Part shown: positions 45,638 through 54,339 of the stretch, in pieces
Layout: the number at the start of each line of letters is the position of its first letter
Numbering within the stretch: position 1 is the first letter of the stretch
Source: Peribacillus butanolivorans
GTDB taxonomy: Bacteria > Bacillota > Bacilli > Bacillales > DSM-1321
NCBI RefSeq assembly: GCF_001273755.1
Contig: NZ_LGYA01000001.1
Span: 2,757,101 to 2,821,100 of the forward strand
Length of the DNA stretch: 64,000 bases
Direction: 5' to 3'
Notes under the pieces: model-generated
What the model saw: only the letters and a program-made list of their open reading frames with translations
Told to the model about the DNA's origin: nothing
Database searches by the model: none
Position numbers and translations under genes: made by a program

Positions 45638-45689
45638 CATCAAACAAAAAAACAACAAAATTCGAACAACTTGATAAAGCGCTTTCAAA

Positions 45690-46688
45690 TCACTTTGATA
45701 TAATACCCTTTAATTTACCCGCCTGCTCGGTTAATCTCTCAAGGGATTCCTGATACTCTTTTTCTAGCTGTTTGATGATACCAGCAGTGGTATCTATTTG
45801 CTTTATCGCCCCTACACCATGTCCTGCGGACCAAATATCACGCCATGCTTTAGAATCTGATGATTTAGACATGCTGTCAAAATCGACATTTTCTTTTTTT
45901 GCTAATTGATCTGGATCCATACCTGCCTTTCTAATACTTGGTTTCAACATATTACAATTAACCCCAGAAAATGCATCAGTCAAGATAATGTCATCATGAT
46001 TCGACTCGACAAGCATTTCACGATATTCATCATTTGCCCTGCTCTCTTTTGCCACGATAAAACGTGTACCCATATAAGCAAGATCCGCTCCGGCAGCTTG
46101 AGCAGCTAAGATGCTGTGACCTGTACTAATGGATCCAGCAAGCAAAATGATTCCGTCCCAGAACGTCCTTACACTGTCAACGAAAGCAAAACTATTTATC
46201 TCACCCGCATGTCCGCCAGCTCCTGAAGCAACTAAGATCAATCCATCCACACCTGACTCTGCTGCTTTTTTGGCAAATTCTACGCTGCTGACATCTGAAA
46301 AGACCAACCCACCATAGCTATGTACGACATCTACAACATGTTTTGGAGACCCAAGAGAGGTAAGAACGATGGGAGGTTGGTGCTTTTTGACTAATTCCAA
46401 TTCTTCTTCAAGACGGCTATAAGTTCGGTGAACAACCATATTCATTGCCCATGGAGCAATTTTCTTGCTGGGTTCTTTATCTCTTGCTGCAATTAGTGTG
46501 TTATTTATATCACCCATCCATTGATCCAGTACTTCTATCGGCCGAGCATTCGGTGCTGGAAAAGAGCCAATTACTCCATTCAAACAGCATTCTTTCACTA
46601 ATTCAGGACCAGAAATTAAAAACATAGGCGCTGAGATAACTGGTAAAGATAATTGATTCCACCAGTGTTCAGGTACAGTTCTTCTCAT
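45690..46688 (-). CDS. Nitronate monooxygenase-type flavoprotein
   Basis: A 332-residue TIM-barrel FMN enzyme. SLPVISAPMFLISGPELV, DGLILVASGAGGHAGE (the GGHxG region with the histidine), IILLAGSISTGHSILAAQAAGADLAYMGTRFIVAKES and GVGAIKQIDTTA are all present. The family oxidises alkyl nitronates such as propionate-3-nitronate, or related 2-nitropropane dioxygenase substrates. ATG 46688 lies after GGGAGG. Monocistronic. Confidence 0.88.
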   Translation of the reverse strand: MRRTVPEHWWNQLSLPVISAPMFLISGPELVKECCLNGVIGSFPAPNARPIEVLDQWMGDINNTLIAARDKEPSKKIAPWAMNMVVHRTYSRLEEELELVKKHQPPIVLTSLGSPKHVVDVVHSYGGLVFSDVSSVEFAKKAAESGVDGLILVASGAGGHAGEINSFAFVDSVRTFWDGIILLAGSISTGHSILAAQAAGADLAYMGTRFIVAKESRANDEYREMLVESNHDDIILTDAFSGVNCNMLKPSIRKAGMDPDQLAKKENVDFDSMSKSSDSKAWRDIWSAGHGVGAIKQIDTTAGIIKQLEKEYQESLERLTEQAGKLKGIISK

Positions 46689-46818
46689 CTATAAAACCTC
46701 CCATTTTAATATATTACCAAAATATAACACTATAAGATTATCATACTTCTTAAAGACAAAATTTTCAAGAAATTATTTTTATCTGCAAAATACCACTCTT
46801 AACGAGTTAAATTTAAAT

Positions 46819-46852
46819 AAAAAACTGTATATGGATTAAATCCACATACAGC
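46819..46852 (-). terminator. Terminator of the Cof hydrolase gene
   Basis: CTGTATATGGATT and AATCCACATACAG, one mismatch, T run on the minus strand. Confidence 0.8.
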
Positions 46853-46858
46853 TTTCAA

Positions 46859-47602
46859 TTAATTGGAGAGCACCCATTTTTGGATTGCTTTAGCTACTCC
46901 ATCTTCTTGGTTAGTAGCAGTGACCCAATCTGCTTTTTCCTTAACTATCTTTTGAGCGTTACCCATCGCTACACCCATCTTTGCTTCTTGAATCATGGCA
47001 AGGTCATTTAGACTATCTCCTACTGCCATTACATTATCCATTGTAATATTGAGCAATGAACAAACAAGGTCAATTGCTTTCGCTTTATTTACTCCAAGTG
47101 CATTCACTTCAATATTCGTTGGACTTGAATTGCTTATTTCAAGATTTCCTTTTGATTTAAGTTCGTCCATAATAGTTTGGCGAATGGCTTCATCTTTTGT
47201 ATCAAAGCCGAATTTAAGCCATTGCGAGTCATGAATTCGTTGAGGCATTTCAGCCCTATATATACTATCACAACTAATTGCCCAAAAATGCGTACTATGC
47301 CTTTGGCTTAATTCCCACATCCACTGTATGGATTCACTATCGACTATATTTCTTTCCACCAATTTCCCTTGATTGTCGTAAATTTCACTACCATTAACCG
47401 TTATAAGATATGACTGAAGCTCCATTGACTTTGCAAAATCACTGCAAGTCGCATAGGATCTTCCAGTGCTTAACACCACAAAAACCCCCTGGTTTTCTGC
47501 TTCTTTAATTGCTTTCCGATTTTCCGCAGAAATTTCTCCCGCTTCATTTAGAAGTGTCCCATCCATGTCGAGCGCTACTAGTTTAATTTCTGGTTTATTC
47601 AT
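46859..47602 (-). CDS. Cof-type HAD-IIB hydrolase
   Basis: A 247-residue phosphatase. Motif I LVALDMDGTLLN, motif II VVLSTGRSY, the lysine in NKAKAIDLVC and motif IV AVGDSLNDLAMIQEAKMGVAMGNA are all there, with the C2-type cap between. These enzymes act on sugar phosphates or flavin intermediates; the substrate is not predictable. ATG 47602 follows AGGGTG. Confidence 0.9.
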   Translation of the reverse strand: MNKPEIKLVALDMDGTLLNEAGEISAENRKAIKEAENQGVFVVLSTGRSYATCSDFAKSMELQSYLITVNGSEIYDNQGKLVERNIVDSESIQWMWELSQRHSTHFWAISCDSIYRAEMPQRIHDSQWLKFGFDTKDEAIRQTIMDELKSKGNLEISNSSPTNIEVNALGVNKAKAIDLVCSLLNITMDNVMAVGDSLNDLAMIQEAKMGVAMGNAQKIVKEKADWVTATNQEDGVAKAIQKWVLSN

Positions 47603-47892
47603 TCTTATTCACCCTTTCTGAATTCTTCTCTATGTACATAATTCCATAATAGCGTATATTGCTTATCCAAGGAAAGAGCGTGATTCAATGAACAGGTTTC
47701 AAGGTCACAAATATTTTGTGACCTTTTAGCATTTTATTTAGATTTATATTTTATTAATTTTAACTATCTTGCATTTATAAATGTTACTTTTTTATTTAAT
47801 ATTATCCTTAATCAAACCTGATTTTCTATTCTCAATAGAAGCCCATACACCAATTAGACAAGATTCACATTTTGGAGATATGACACTCCCTT
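47603..47892. other. Intergenic with a perfect hairpin
   Basis: At 47701-47725 AAGGTCACAAA and its complement meet around a 3-4 nt loop, followed by TTTTAG on the plus strand. It may be a terminator for plus-strand leakage; no gene. Confidence 0.4.
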
Positions 47893-48885
47893 CTATTTAT
47901 CTTGTTTCCTTTCATTTAGTTCCTTATTAAGTTCACCTTCCCAATTAGCAACGCCGTCGTTTTCATCAAATTCTATAATGACATCCGTTACCCCTCTTTC
48001 CTTGAAAATTTCATCAAAGAGCCGGTCTTTAATGTCATCAGCCTGGGCGATAGAAATTTGGGCATCAAGTTCTACCTCTAATTCCACATGAAAATCTTCT
48101 CCTTCTTTTAATACCGCCAGTTTTTGGATATCTCTCACATCCGGATCACTCATGACCATAGTTCCTATTTTCTGACGCATCTCAATATCAGCTTCACCAA
48201 GAGCTCCCGCTGCATTATCAAGAAAAACCCTTCCAACCACATAAAACATACCGAGACCAATCATGACAGAAGCAACACCTTCTGCTTGAATAAAGGGAGT
48301 GAAATTCGCCAACAATATGGCTACTAACGCCAGTATACCTCCACCTGTTGCGACCATATCTTCCATAAATACTAATTTCGTTGCTGGTTTTGCACGTTTT
48401 AACCCAGCGAAGCTTTTATAGATGACTGCAGTTCCTTTCGCTTCTATCCCCGCTTCATGTACTACTTCTTTCATCGCTTTAAATAATACATATGATTCCA
48501 ACACAACCGCTAACGCGAGAACGGACAAATTAATTATCATCCCACTTGACTCTACTGGATGCAAGATGTGATGAAATCCTTCTTTTATCGTTTCATAAGA
48601 CATGATCCCAACAACCAACACAGCCCCTAAAAGAACTAGGTTAACCAGTCGTCCGAATCCATCTGGAAAACGATTTGTTGGTGACTTTTTACTTAATGCG
48701 GAACCAATGAAAACGAAAAACTGGTTCGCAGCATCCCCCAAGGTATGCAATGTTTCCGCAAACATAGCCACATTCCCCGTCATGAAATAAGCTATCCCCT
48801 TTAACACAGCGATAATACTATTCACACAAGCGGCAATAAATGCCGATTTATTGCCTTGTTTTAATAACTGGAATAATTCTTTCAT
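47893..48885 (-). CDS. Cation diffusion facilitator transporter
   Basis: A 330-residue membrane antiporter for divalent metals (Zn, Fe, Mn or Co) with about six helices and a cytoplasmic domain. AETLHTLGDAANQ gives the H-x-x-x-D metal site of helix 2; FVFIGSALSKK is the signature after it. D near LVFMEDMVATGGG gives the second metal pair of helix 5. The tail (HVELEVELDAQISIAQADDIK) is the ZT_dimer domain. It belongs to the longer subgroup with an extra helical region. ATG 48885 lies after AAAGGGGG; a frame back to 48960 has no RBS. Confidence 0.88.
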   Translation of the reverse strand: MKELFQLLKQGNKSAFIAACVNSIIAVLKGIAYFMTGNVAMFAETLHTLGDAANQFFVFIGSALSKKSPTNRFPDGFGRLVNLVLLGAVLVVGIMSYETIKEGFHHILHPVESSGMIINLSVLALAVVLESYVLFKAMKEVVHEAGIEAKGTAVIYKSFAGLKRAKPATKLVFMEDMVATGGGILALVAILLANFTPFIQAEGVASVMIGLGMFYVVGRVFLDNAAGALGEADIEMRQKIGTMVMSDPDVRDIQKLAVLKEGEDFHVELEVELDAQISIAQADDIKDRLFDEIFKERGVTDVIIEFDENDGVANWEGELNKELNERKQDK

Positions 48886-49194
48886 AATAGAGGCCCCCTT
48901 TACTTTTAATAAGCTTTTATAATATTGTATTATCCCCAACGCTGTATTATATGAAACCAAAAAAGGGAAAAAGCTCTATCTATTTCAATTGAGTTCAACA
49001 TTCTCGTCATGAATGATTTACCAACGTACATTTCAAAAGTGCCCCTTCATCCTTCTAATCACTGATGAGATCAGCAGTTCTCCATATTCATGATTATATG
49101 CCACTTCTAAACATCAATTACTAAGATAAAAATCGAATCCCTCTGTACATTTTTTGCTATAAATACCTGTCACTTGGAGCAAACAATCCATACA
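48886..49194. other. Intergenic, nothing recognised
   Basis: No supported gene or repeat. Confidence 0.35.
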
Positions 49195-49234
49195 AAAAGG
49201 CAGTAAGCAATAGCCTACTACCTGTTTTACTAAG
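49195..49234 (-). terminator. Terminator of the 252-aa gene
   Basis: AGGTAGTA and TTACTGCCT pair loosely on the minus strand, then TTTTTG. Confidence 0.6.
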
Positions 49235-49248
49235 GTATAAAGTTAGAA

Positions 49249-50007
49249 TTATGCTTCCGTTTTTTTTAACTTTGATGGATTGTTCACTTTATAACGAATT
49301 TCTTTATCGTATTTCTTGTCAACCACTTTTCCGTCAAATTCTATTTCGTCGCCTTCTTCAAGTTCTGCCTTTTTTAATGTTTTGCTATATCCACACCAGG
49401 CATCACCAATGAAGAGTTCTGGATCTGTGGTCACTTTGACATTCTCTAACAGGATTACCTCATCTTCTTCACCGGTGAAATGGTTCATTTTTGCAGTAAA
49501 TTCCTTGACGGTTGCTGTGAAATGGACTTTGTCTGCTGGTAAGTCCAGTTTAGGTTTCGCTGGTGCCTTTTTACTCTTTGACTTTGCCTTTTTTGGTGCT
49601 TCACTTAGCTGCTCAGGACTTTCTGTCACTTGGACAACTGTTACTTGTTCACCCTCAGTTAAAGGTGCAGATGCTTCAGCAACTGGCCCACTCAATAGCT
49701 CTTTACCGAAATTCGAACTTTGCATTTCCTTTAAATATGAAGGGTGAATGCAGCTAAGCTTACCATTTTCAAATTCAACAACAATCGTATCAAGACCGTT
49801 ACCATATTGTTCATAACCAGCCAATTTCACTTTTCCTTGATAGCTTCCGCTTTTATATAGTAGTTCTCTTTTTACTGAACGAGCAGTGAATAATTTCCAT
49901 TCTAAACCTTTAGCGATATAATCCGCCTCATCTGAAAAAGAGATAAACTCTCCCTTTGGTTCGATATAGTGAATTAAATCCTTTACTTCAGCTGGAGTTT
50001 CAGCCAC
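49249..50007 (-). CDS. Hypothetical protein with K/P-rich linker, 252 aa
   Basis: I do not recognise the family. Two folded parts are joined by a charged linker: an N-terminal domain (about 1-110, GKLSCIHPSYLKEMQ near its end), a linker (about 115-155, APKKAKSKSKKAPAKPKLD) and a C-terminal domain (about 160-250: KVHFTATVKEFTAKMNHFTGEE, ILLENVKVTTDPE, EEGDEIEFDGKVVDKKY) whose strand pattern recalls an OB fold, so nucleic acid binding is a guess. No signal peptide. Start GTG 50007 has AGGAG 8 nt upstream; two further GTG codons lie just before. Single gene. Confidence 0.75.
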   Translation of the reverse strand: MAETPAEVKDLIHYIEPKGEFISFSDEADYIAKGLEWKLFTARSVKRELLYKSGSYQGKVKLAGYEQYGNGLDTIVVEFENGKLSCIHPSYLKEMQSSNFGKELLSGPVAEASAPLTEGEQVTVVQVTESPEQLSEAPKKAKSKSKKAPAKPKLDLPADKVHFTATVKEFTAKMNHFTGEEDEVILLENVKVTTDPELFIGDAWCGYSKTLKKAELEEGDEIEFDGKVVDKKYDKEIRYKVNNPSKLKKTEA

Positions 50008-50282
50008 AGTCACCACTCCTATTTTTTTCTTTATGCTTATATTCTAGCAAAGGAATGCAAAGTTGCAAATGAATGAGCATAATTAAGTTTAATTCAACTG
50101 ACCACTCTTAACTAACTCCTGCTAATTCCTATAAAAAATAATTATTCAGTTTTTACGTAGAAATGTAAGTAGTCTGCCATGATAGTAGTTACTATATCAA
50201 AGGATTGTAAAGATGTAGTCATTCCGAACACTTTCATCTGAAAATATCACCTATATCCTCCCTTTATTTATGGAACAGAATA
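50008..50282. other. Intergenic, nothing recognised
   Basis: No gene, repeat or clear promoter found. Confidence 0.3.
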
Positions 50283-50310
50283 AAGACTACTCATCAAGAG
50301 TAGCCTTTTT
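50283..50310. terminator. Terminator of the APC permease gene
   Basis: AAGACTACTC and GAGTAGCCTTTTT around a 5-nt loop. Confidence 0.75.
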
Positions 50311-50373
50311 ACATTAATCAATTTATCAGCAGTGAATTTAGCTAAATGGACTAAAAGAATTATAATTTGTCTA

Positions 50374-51723
50374 TTAACCTTCCTTAATCTCATCCATCGG
50401 CAACTGACCTTCCGTAGTATACTTCATTTTGTCTACACTGTAATTTTTTCTCATTTTAAACATTAGAATTAAACCAATAGCCCACCATCCTGCAAAAATC
50501 AGCCATTCATAAGGCCAAATTAGTGCTGCTGGCATACCTGGTAAGTATAAAGAAATAAATCCTATACTTAATATTAATGCAACCCAACCAACGATATTTG
50601 ATTTACCAGCACGGAAAGGTCGTTCCATCTCGGGTGCGTGTTTCCTTAATTGAACAAATGCGATAGCCACGAAAAAGTATGCCAGGACAATAGCAAGCCC
50701 TCCTGCATCTACCAACCAAACTAACATCGGTCTCCCTAATAATGGACTAATCATGGATAAAGCACCTATAAACAAAACGGCATTGGTAGGCGTATTTGTT
50801 TTTGGATGTAATTTACCAAACCAAGCTGGAATCATCTTTTTTTCCGCCATCGAATATAACACTCGACTGCCGCCAATAATAAATGCGTTCCAGCTCGTCA
50901 AAATACCTGCAACACCGCCTATTATTAATACAGTTGCAAAAATACTCGATCCATAAACTTTAGCCATAGCATCCGCCGTTGGTAAAACTGAACTTCCTAT
51001 AATACTGTTATCTAAAGAAACTCCTACAGCATATATAATTGCAATATACCAGATAACAGCAAGGCTTACAGATAATACAAGAATTTTCCCGATGAATTTT
51101 GGTTCAACATTCATTTCTTCAGCTGTTTGAGGGATAACATCAAAGCCCACAAACATGAATGGCGTCATAATGAGTACGGTAATGATTCCTACCGTTCCAT
51201 CCAAAAATAACGGTTTTGCATCCGCGAAATCACTAGTAAATCCTGCTCCAAAAATTAACATCAAACCGATTAGACCGATTACAATAGTTAGAACCATTTG
51301 GAGTATAGCTGCTGATTTCACCCCAAAATAATTAATTAGTGTAACTAAAATAGAACCAATTACCCCAACAAGCACCCATGTTAAATACACATCATATCCA
51401 GTAATTGAATACATAAAACCTACTTTATAATTAGGGAATACATATTCAATTACTGTTGGCAAAGCAACGGCTTCAAACGCTACCACAGAAATATAGCCTA
51501 ACGCTAGAGCCCACGATGCTACAAACGCAGCTTTAGGACCAACGCCCCTTAGGACATATGATAGGGCACCCCCGGCTGCTGGCATCGCAGAAGCTAATTC
51601 AGCATAAGTCAGTCCTACAAATGTAACTAATACTCCTCCTATTAAAAATGCTATCATAGCTCCAAGTGTTCCAGCTGATTCTATCCATGTACCTGATAAT
51701 ACTACCCAACCCCAACCGATCAT
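50374..51723 (-). CDS. APC-family amino-acid permease, start codon unclear
   Basis: A permease of at least 449 residues with about 12 helices. AFGAMIGWGWVVLSGTWIESAGT is the conserved first helix of the family, and YAELASAMPAAGGALSYVLRGVG, MTPFMFVGFDVIPQTAEEMN follow. The only usual start (ATG 51723) falls inside helix 1. The frame is open 23 codons further and reads IKENKSLNKVLSKVDILFLAFGA, the normal N-terminal lead; the first codon there is ATT 51792 (or ATT 51798) after GAAAGGGATGG. Thus translation probably starts at a rare ATT codon, or the true start was lost. A sigma-54 promoter lies ~270-350 bp upstream. Substrate unknown. Confidence 0.85.
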   Translation of the reverse strand: MIGWGWVVLSGTWIESAGTLGAMIAFLIGGVLVTFVGLTYAELASAMPAAGGALSYVLRGVGPKAAFVASWALALGYISVVAFEAVALPTVIEYVFPNYKVGFMYSITGYDVYLTWVLVGVIGSILVTLINYFGVKSAAILQMVLTIVIGLIGLMLIFGAGFTSDFADAKPLFLDGTVGIITVLIMTPFMFVGFDVIPQTAEEMNVEPKFIGKILVLSVSLAVIWYIAIIYAVGVSLDNSIIGSSVLPTADAMAKVYGSSIFATVLIIGGVAGILTSWNAFIIGGSRVLYSMAEKKMIPAWFGKLHPKTNTPTNAVLFIGALSMISPLLGRPMLVWLVDAGGLAIVLAYFFVAIAFVQLRKHAPEMERPFRAGKSNIVGWVALILSIGFISLYLPGMPAALIWPYEWLIFAGWWAIGLILMFKMRKNYSVDKMKYTTEGQLPMDEIKEG

Positions 51724-51792
51724 TGCTCCAAAAGCTAGAAATAATATATCGACCTTTGAAAGTACTTTATTGAGACTTTTATTTTCTTTAAT

Positions 51793-52058
51793 GGCAATCC
51801 ATCCCTTTCATGAAAGACTCTCGAGTTAGTTACAAAAGCAGTAGAACTTTTTTCAAAAAAATAATGGCTTAAAAAAAGAATAAATAAGAGCTATTGGTTT
51901 TTATATGTATAGAACTTAACAGAGGATTGTTACTTACAAATCGATGGTGTTTAATGTATAAGTTATTATTTTTCTAATTCTCACAACCTTTCTCTACGAT
52001 ACCTTCATATCATATAAACATCCTCTCTTACTAAAAATTTGTAATTATATAAAATAAA
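51793..52058. other. Long leader of the APC permease gene
   Basis: If the sigma-54 promoter is used, a leader of about 255 nt would lie here. No clear structured element was recognised. Confidence 0.35.
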
Positions 52059-52075
52059 AGCAAGTTTCATGCCAA
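52059..52075 (-). promoter_or_regulatory. Sigma-54 promoter upstream of the APC permease
   Basis: On the minus strand TTGGCATGAAACTTGCT fits the consensus TTGGCAN6TTGCT, with GG (-24) and GC (-12) separated by 10 bp. The transcript would start near 52048. Two inverted repeats stand upstream as activator sites. Confidence 0.75.
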
Positions 52076-52124
52076 GAAAAGGATTGTTAGAATATAAGGA
52101 TTTAGAAGTTTCCATAACTAAAAA

Positions 52125-52142
52125 TGATTCGATTTTGAATCA
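52125..52142. promoter_or_regulatory. Upstream activator site 1, TGATTC-N6-GAATCA
   Basis: TGATTC-GATTTT-GAATCA, centred about 86 bp before the predicted sigma-54 start. A lone half (TGATTC, 52156-52161) lies between it and the second site. Confidence 0.6.
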
Positions 52143-52184
52143 AAAACTTAATTTGTGATTCATAAATTAATTATTAACACTTTT

Positions 52185-52202
52185 TGATTCATATCCGAAT
52201 CA
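52185..52202. promoter_or_regulatory. Upstream activator site 2, TGATTC-N6-GAATCA
   Basis: TGATTC-ATATCC-GAATCA, exactly 60 bp from site 1 and about 146 bp before the predicted start. Confidence 0.6.
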
Positions 52203-52827
52203 CAAAATGACAATTTAATTGTTTTCTTTTAGAATTTCGACATAACTTTTATGGTGAACTTACAAGGTATATTGCATCCGTTCATTTCGGGTGAAAATGA
52301 ATTGATCGTCATACCAGGACAATTTATTAAAAATGTCTAAAAATCTGACACTTGTAGTAATTGCTTAAATCCGTAAATATTCAAACATGTCCGTAGTGAA
52401 AAATATCAGACTAGAGGGTTAATAATTAAATGAAAAGAAGATGCCTAAATTTCCATTACTAATTTAGGCATCTTCTTTAAATATTTATTTTTAATTCTTA
52501 GGAAAGACGAAATCACCTTTATCCGATTATTCGCTTTCATCACTCCGCCGCCCTTAGAAATCATTCTTGCCCTGTAAACTCGTACACCTAAAACCTGTAA
52601 AAGTAAGAGAATCTTGATTTTCGGGGTATATTGGCCATACAGATTTTGGTCCTCTCCCTAAAATAACCGTAAGTTTAGTGATGTGCTTCAACTATTTAGC
52701 TAAATACAACACTACAACGAGTTTCTGCTGTAAAATATGTGAATATGTATTAAGGAAACATTGGGTCTTTATATTCCTAAGATATGTATTAATCCCCATG
52801 AACTTGAACTTTTAGGTCACTAATAAT
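52203..52827. other. Intergenic with a strong hairpin
   Basis: At 52435-52477 AAGAAGATGCCTAAATT meets its perfect 17-bp complement around a 9-nt loop, followed by TAAAT. No gene lies on either side within the reach of a usual terminator on the plus strand; on the minus strand the kinase gene ends at 52828, 350 bp away. Otherwise nothing is seen. Confidence 0.5.
52435..52477. terminator. Perfect 17-bp hairpin, orphan
   Basis: Arms 52435-52451 and 52461-52477. It can end minus-strand transcripts from the kinase gene; the T run is poor. Confidence 0.5.
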
Positions 52828-53952
52828 TTAACTATTGGGGAAATGTATACTGAATGTTGTTAAATTGTCATTAGACACACAATTCATATAACCATCATTA
52901 CTTTCTATAATCTTTTTACATACGTAAAGTCCAATTCCTGTACCTAACTCTTTTGTTGTGAAAAAGGGCTCAAAAATGGATTCTATCATTTCACTTGCAA
53001 TAGCAGGTCCATTATTTGATATTCTAATAACCCGTTCATTTGGCTCAGTTATAGTATGTATTTTTAATGTTCTAGGCTGGTCTTTCCCCTTTAAAGCATC
53101 AATTGAATTTATAAAAAGGTTTAGAAATACCTGCTTTAGTCCATCCTTGCTCGCTGTTATGACAAAGTTCGGATAAATATCTATTTCTACATTAACGCTA
53201 GCATCAACAATACTCGCATATGTTAGTTGTTGGATTTCTTCAAGTAATTCCAACACAGAAATTTCCTCTCTTTGTTCCTCGTTAAAATCAGATTTAGAGG
53301 TGTGGAGGAATTGGGTTATTCTAAAATTCAGCTGATTTAGTTCATAATCTATTATATCTAAATATTTTAGATTGGGGTTCTCCCTTATTAGTAATTTATT
53401 AAACCCCATAATAGCTGTAAGAGGATTTCTGAACTCATGTACAAAGCTTGATGATATTTGTCCCAATACCGCTAATTTATCTTTGTGATTTTCACTTATA
53501 AAAGATTGTTTTTCCTCAATCACTTCATTTGTTAGATTTGTATACCTCGTTACGGCATGATAACTGAATGTATCGAAGTGTGTGTTGATTTCATCAATAA
53601 ACTTCTGTATATATTTAATGGGGATATTTGCCCCAAAAACCTTTCTGACAATGATATTTCTACCTAAATTAATATTGTACAAAAAATCTCCAATATTAAT
53701 ATTTGCTTTAAGGCGTTCATTTGCTACCTGGTAAGCCAATTTTGTTAGCACGTCATTTGACAATGATCCCTTAAAAATATTAATGACTAGGGAGTACATC
53801 CCATATCCATTTTCTTTGATTTTTTCTTTGTAGGGGTCGATTTCATTTACTTTGATGGTCTCGTTCCATTCATTTAAAAACAGTGATTGATTTTCTTCTA
53901 AATATTGAATCAATACTTTTTTATACTTCTTTTGTTCTGATAACAATTCCAT
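52828..53952 (-). CDS. Sensor histidine kinase, soluble
   Basis: A 374-residue kinase without membrane helices. Residues 1-150 form a helical sensor of the globin-like/RsbR type (FLNEWNETIKV... IGDFLYNINLGRNIIVRKVFG). The H-box is SSFVHEFRNPLTAIMGFNKLL with the phospho-histidine; the N-box FLNLFINSIDALKG and G-boxes ISNNGPAI and GTGIGLYVCKKII complete the ATPase. In bacilli such proteins with this N-domain feed the sporulation phosphorelay or stress control. No response regulator is next to it. Start is ATG 53952 with GGTGG about 8 nt ahead; GTG 53967 is possible. Confidence 0.87.
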   Translation of the reverse strand: MELLSEQKKYKKVLIQYLEENQSLFLNEWNETIKVNEIDPYKEKIKENGYGMYSLVINIFKGSLSNDVLTKLAYQVANERLKANINIGDFLYNINLGRNIIVRKVFGANIPIKYIQKFIDEINTHFDTFSYHAVTRYTNLTNEVIEEKQSFISENHKDKLAVLGQISSSFVHEFRNPLTAIMGFNKLLIRENPNLKYLDIIDYELNQLNFRITQFLHTSKSDFNEEQREEISVLELLEEIQQLTYASIVDASVNVEIDIYPNFVITASKDGLKQVFLNLFINSIDALKGKDQPRTLKIHTITEPNERVIRISNNGPAIASEMIESIFEPFFTTKELGTGIGLYVCKKIIESNDGYMNCVSNDNLTTFSIHFPNS

Positions 53953-54339
53953 ACTATTGACCACCACATTCTCTTTCGGAATTTTAGTTTATTATATTAA
54001 TAACATTATTCTATATGATGTTTTAATTTCCTGCACTTCACACGACATATTATATAAGTACGATAAGCCTATCATTGTTTTATTCAAGATCTGTTAATCT
54101 TCTTATGATACGATTTTAGAATAGAAAAAACAAACTCCAAAAGGAACAAACACATGAAAAAACAGCTCGTAAAGTAGATGAAATGTTGATAAGTGACAGG
54201 GAAAATAGTCTGGAGACCACAAGTATGGTTGGTGGATAACAAAGAAACCGACCAAAATAGGTCGGGGAAGTTGGTGATTGGTTAAAAAGTATCATCAGTT
54301 AAATACTTCAAAAACACTCTGAATCACCTACTTTTTGAG
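53953..54339. other. Intergenic between kinase and sigma-54 activator
   Basis: A hairpin CCGACC-AAAATA-GGTCGG lies at 54248-54265, and AAAAGGAAC precedes a seven-codon frame at about 54154 (MKKQLVK) that may be the stump of a lost gene. Both neighbours are on the minus strand. Confidence 0.35.

Noticed and set aside
45672-45688. cre-like palindrome (TGATAAAGCGCTTTCAA)
   Set aside because: It fits the CcpA consensus well but lies at the 3' end of the nitronate monooxygenase gene, before its terminator, with no promoter near.
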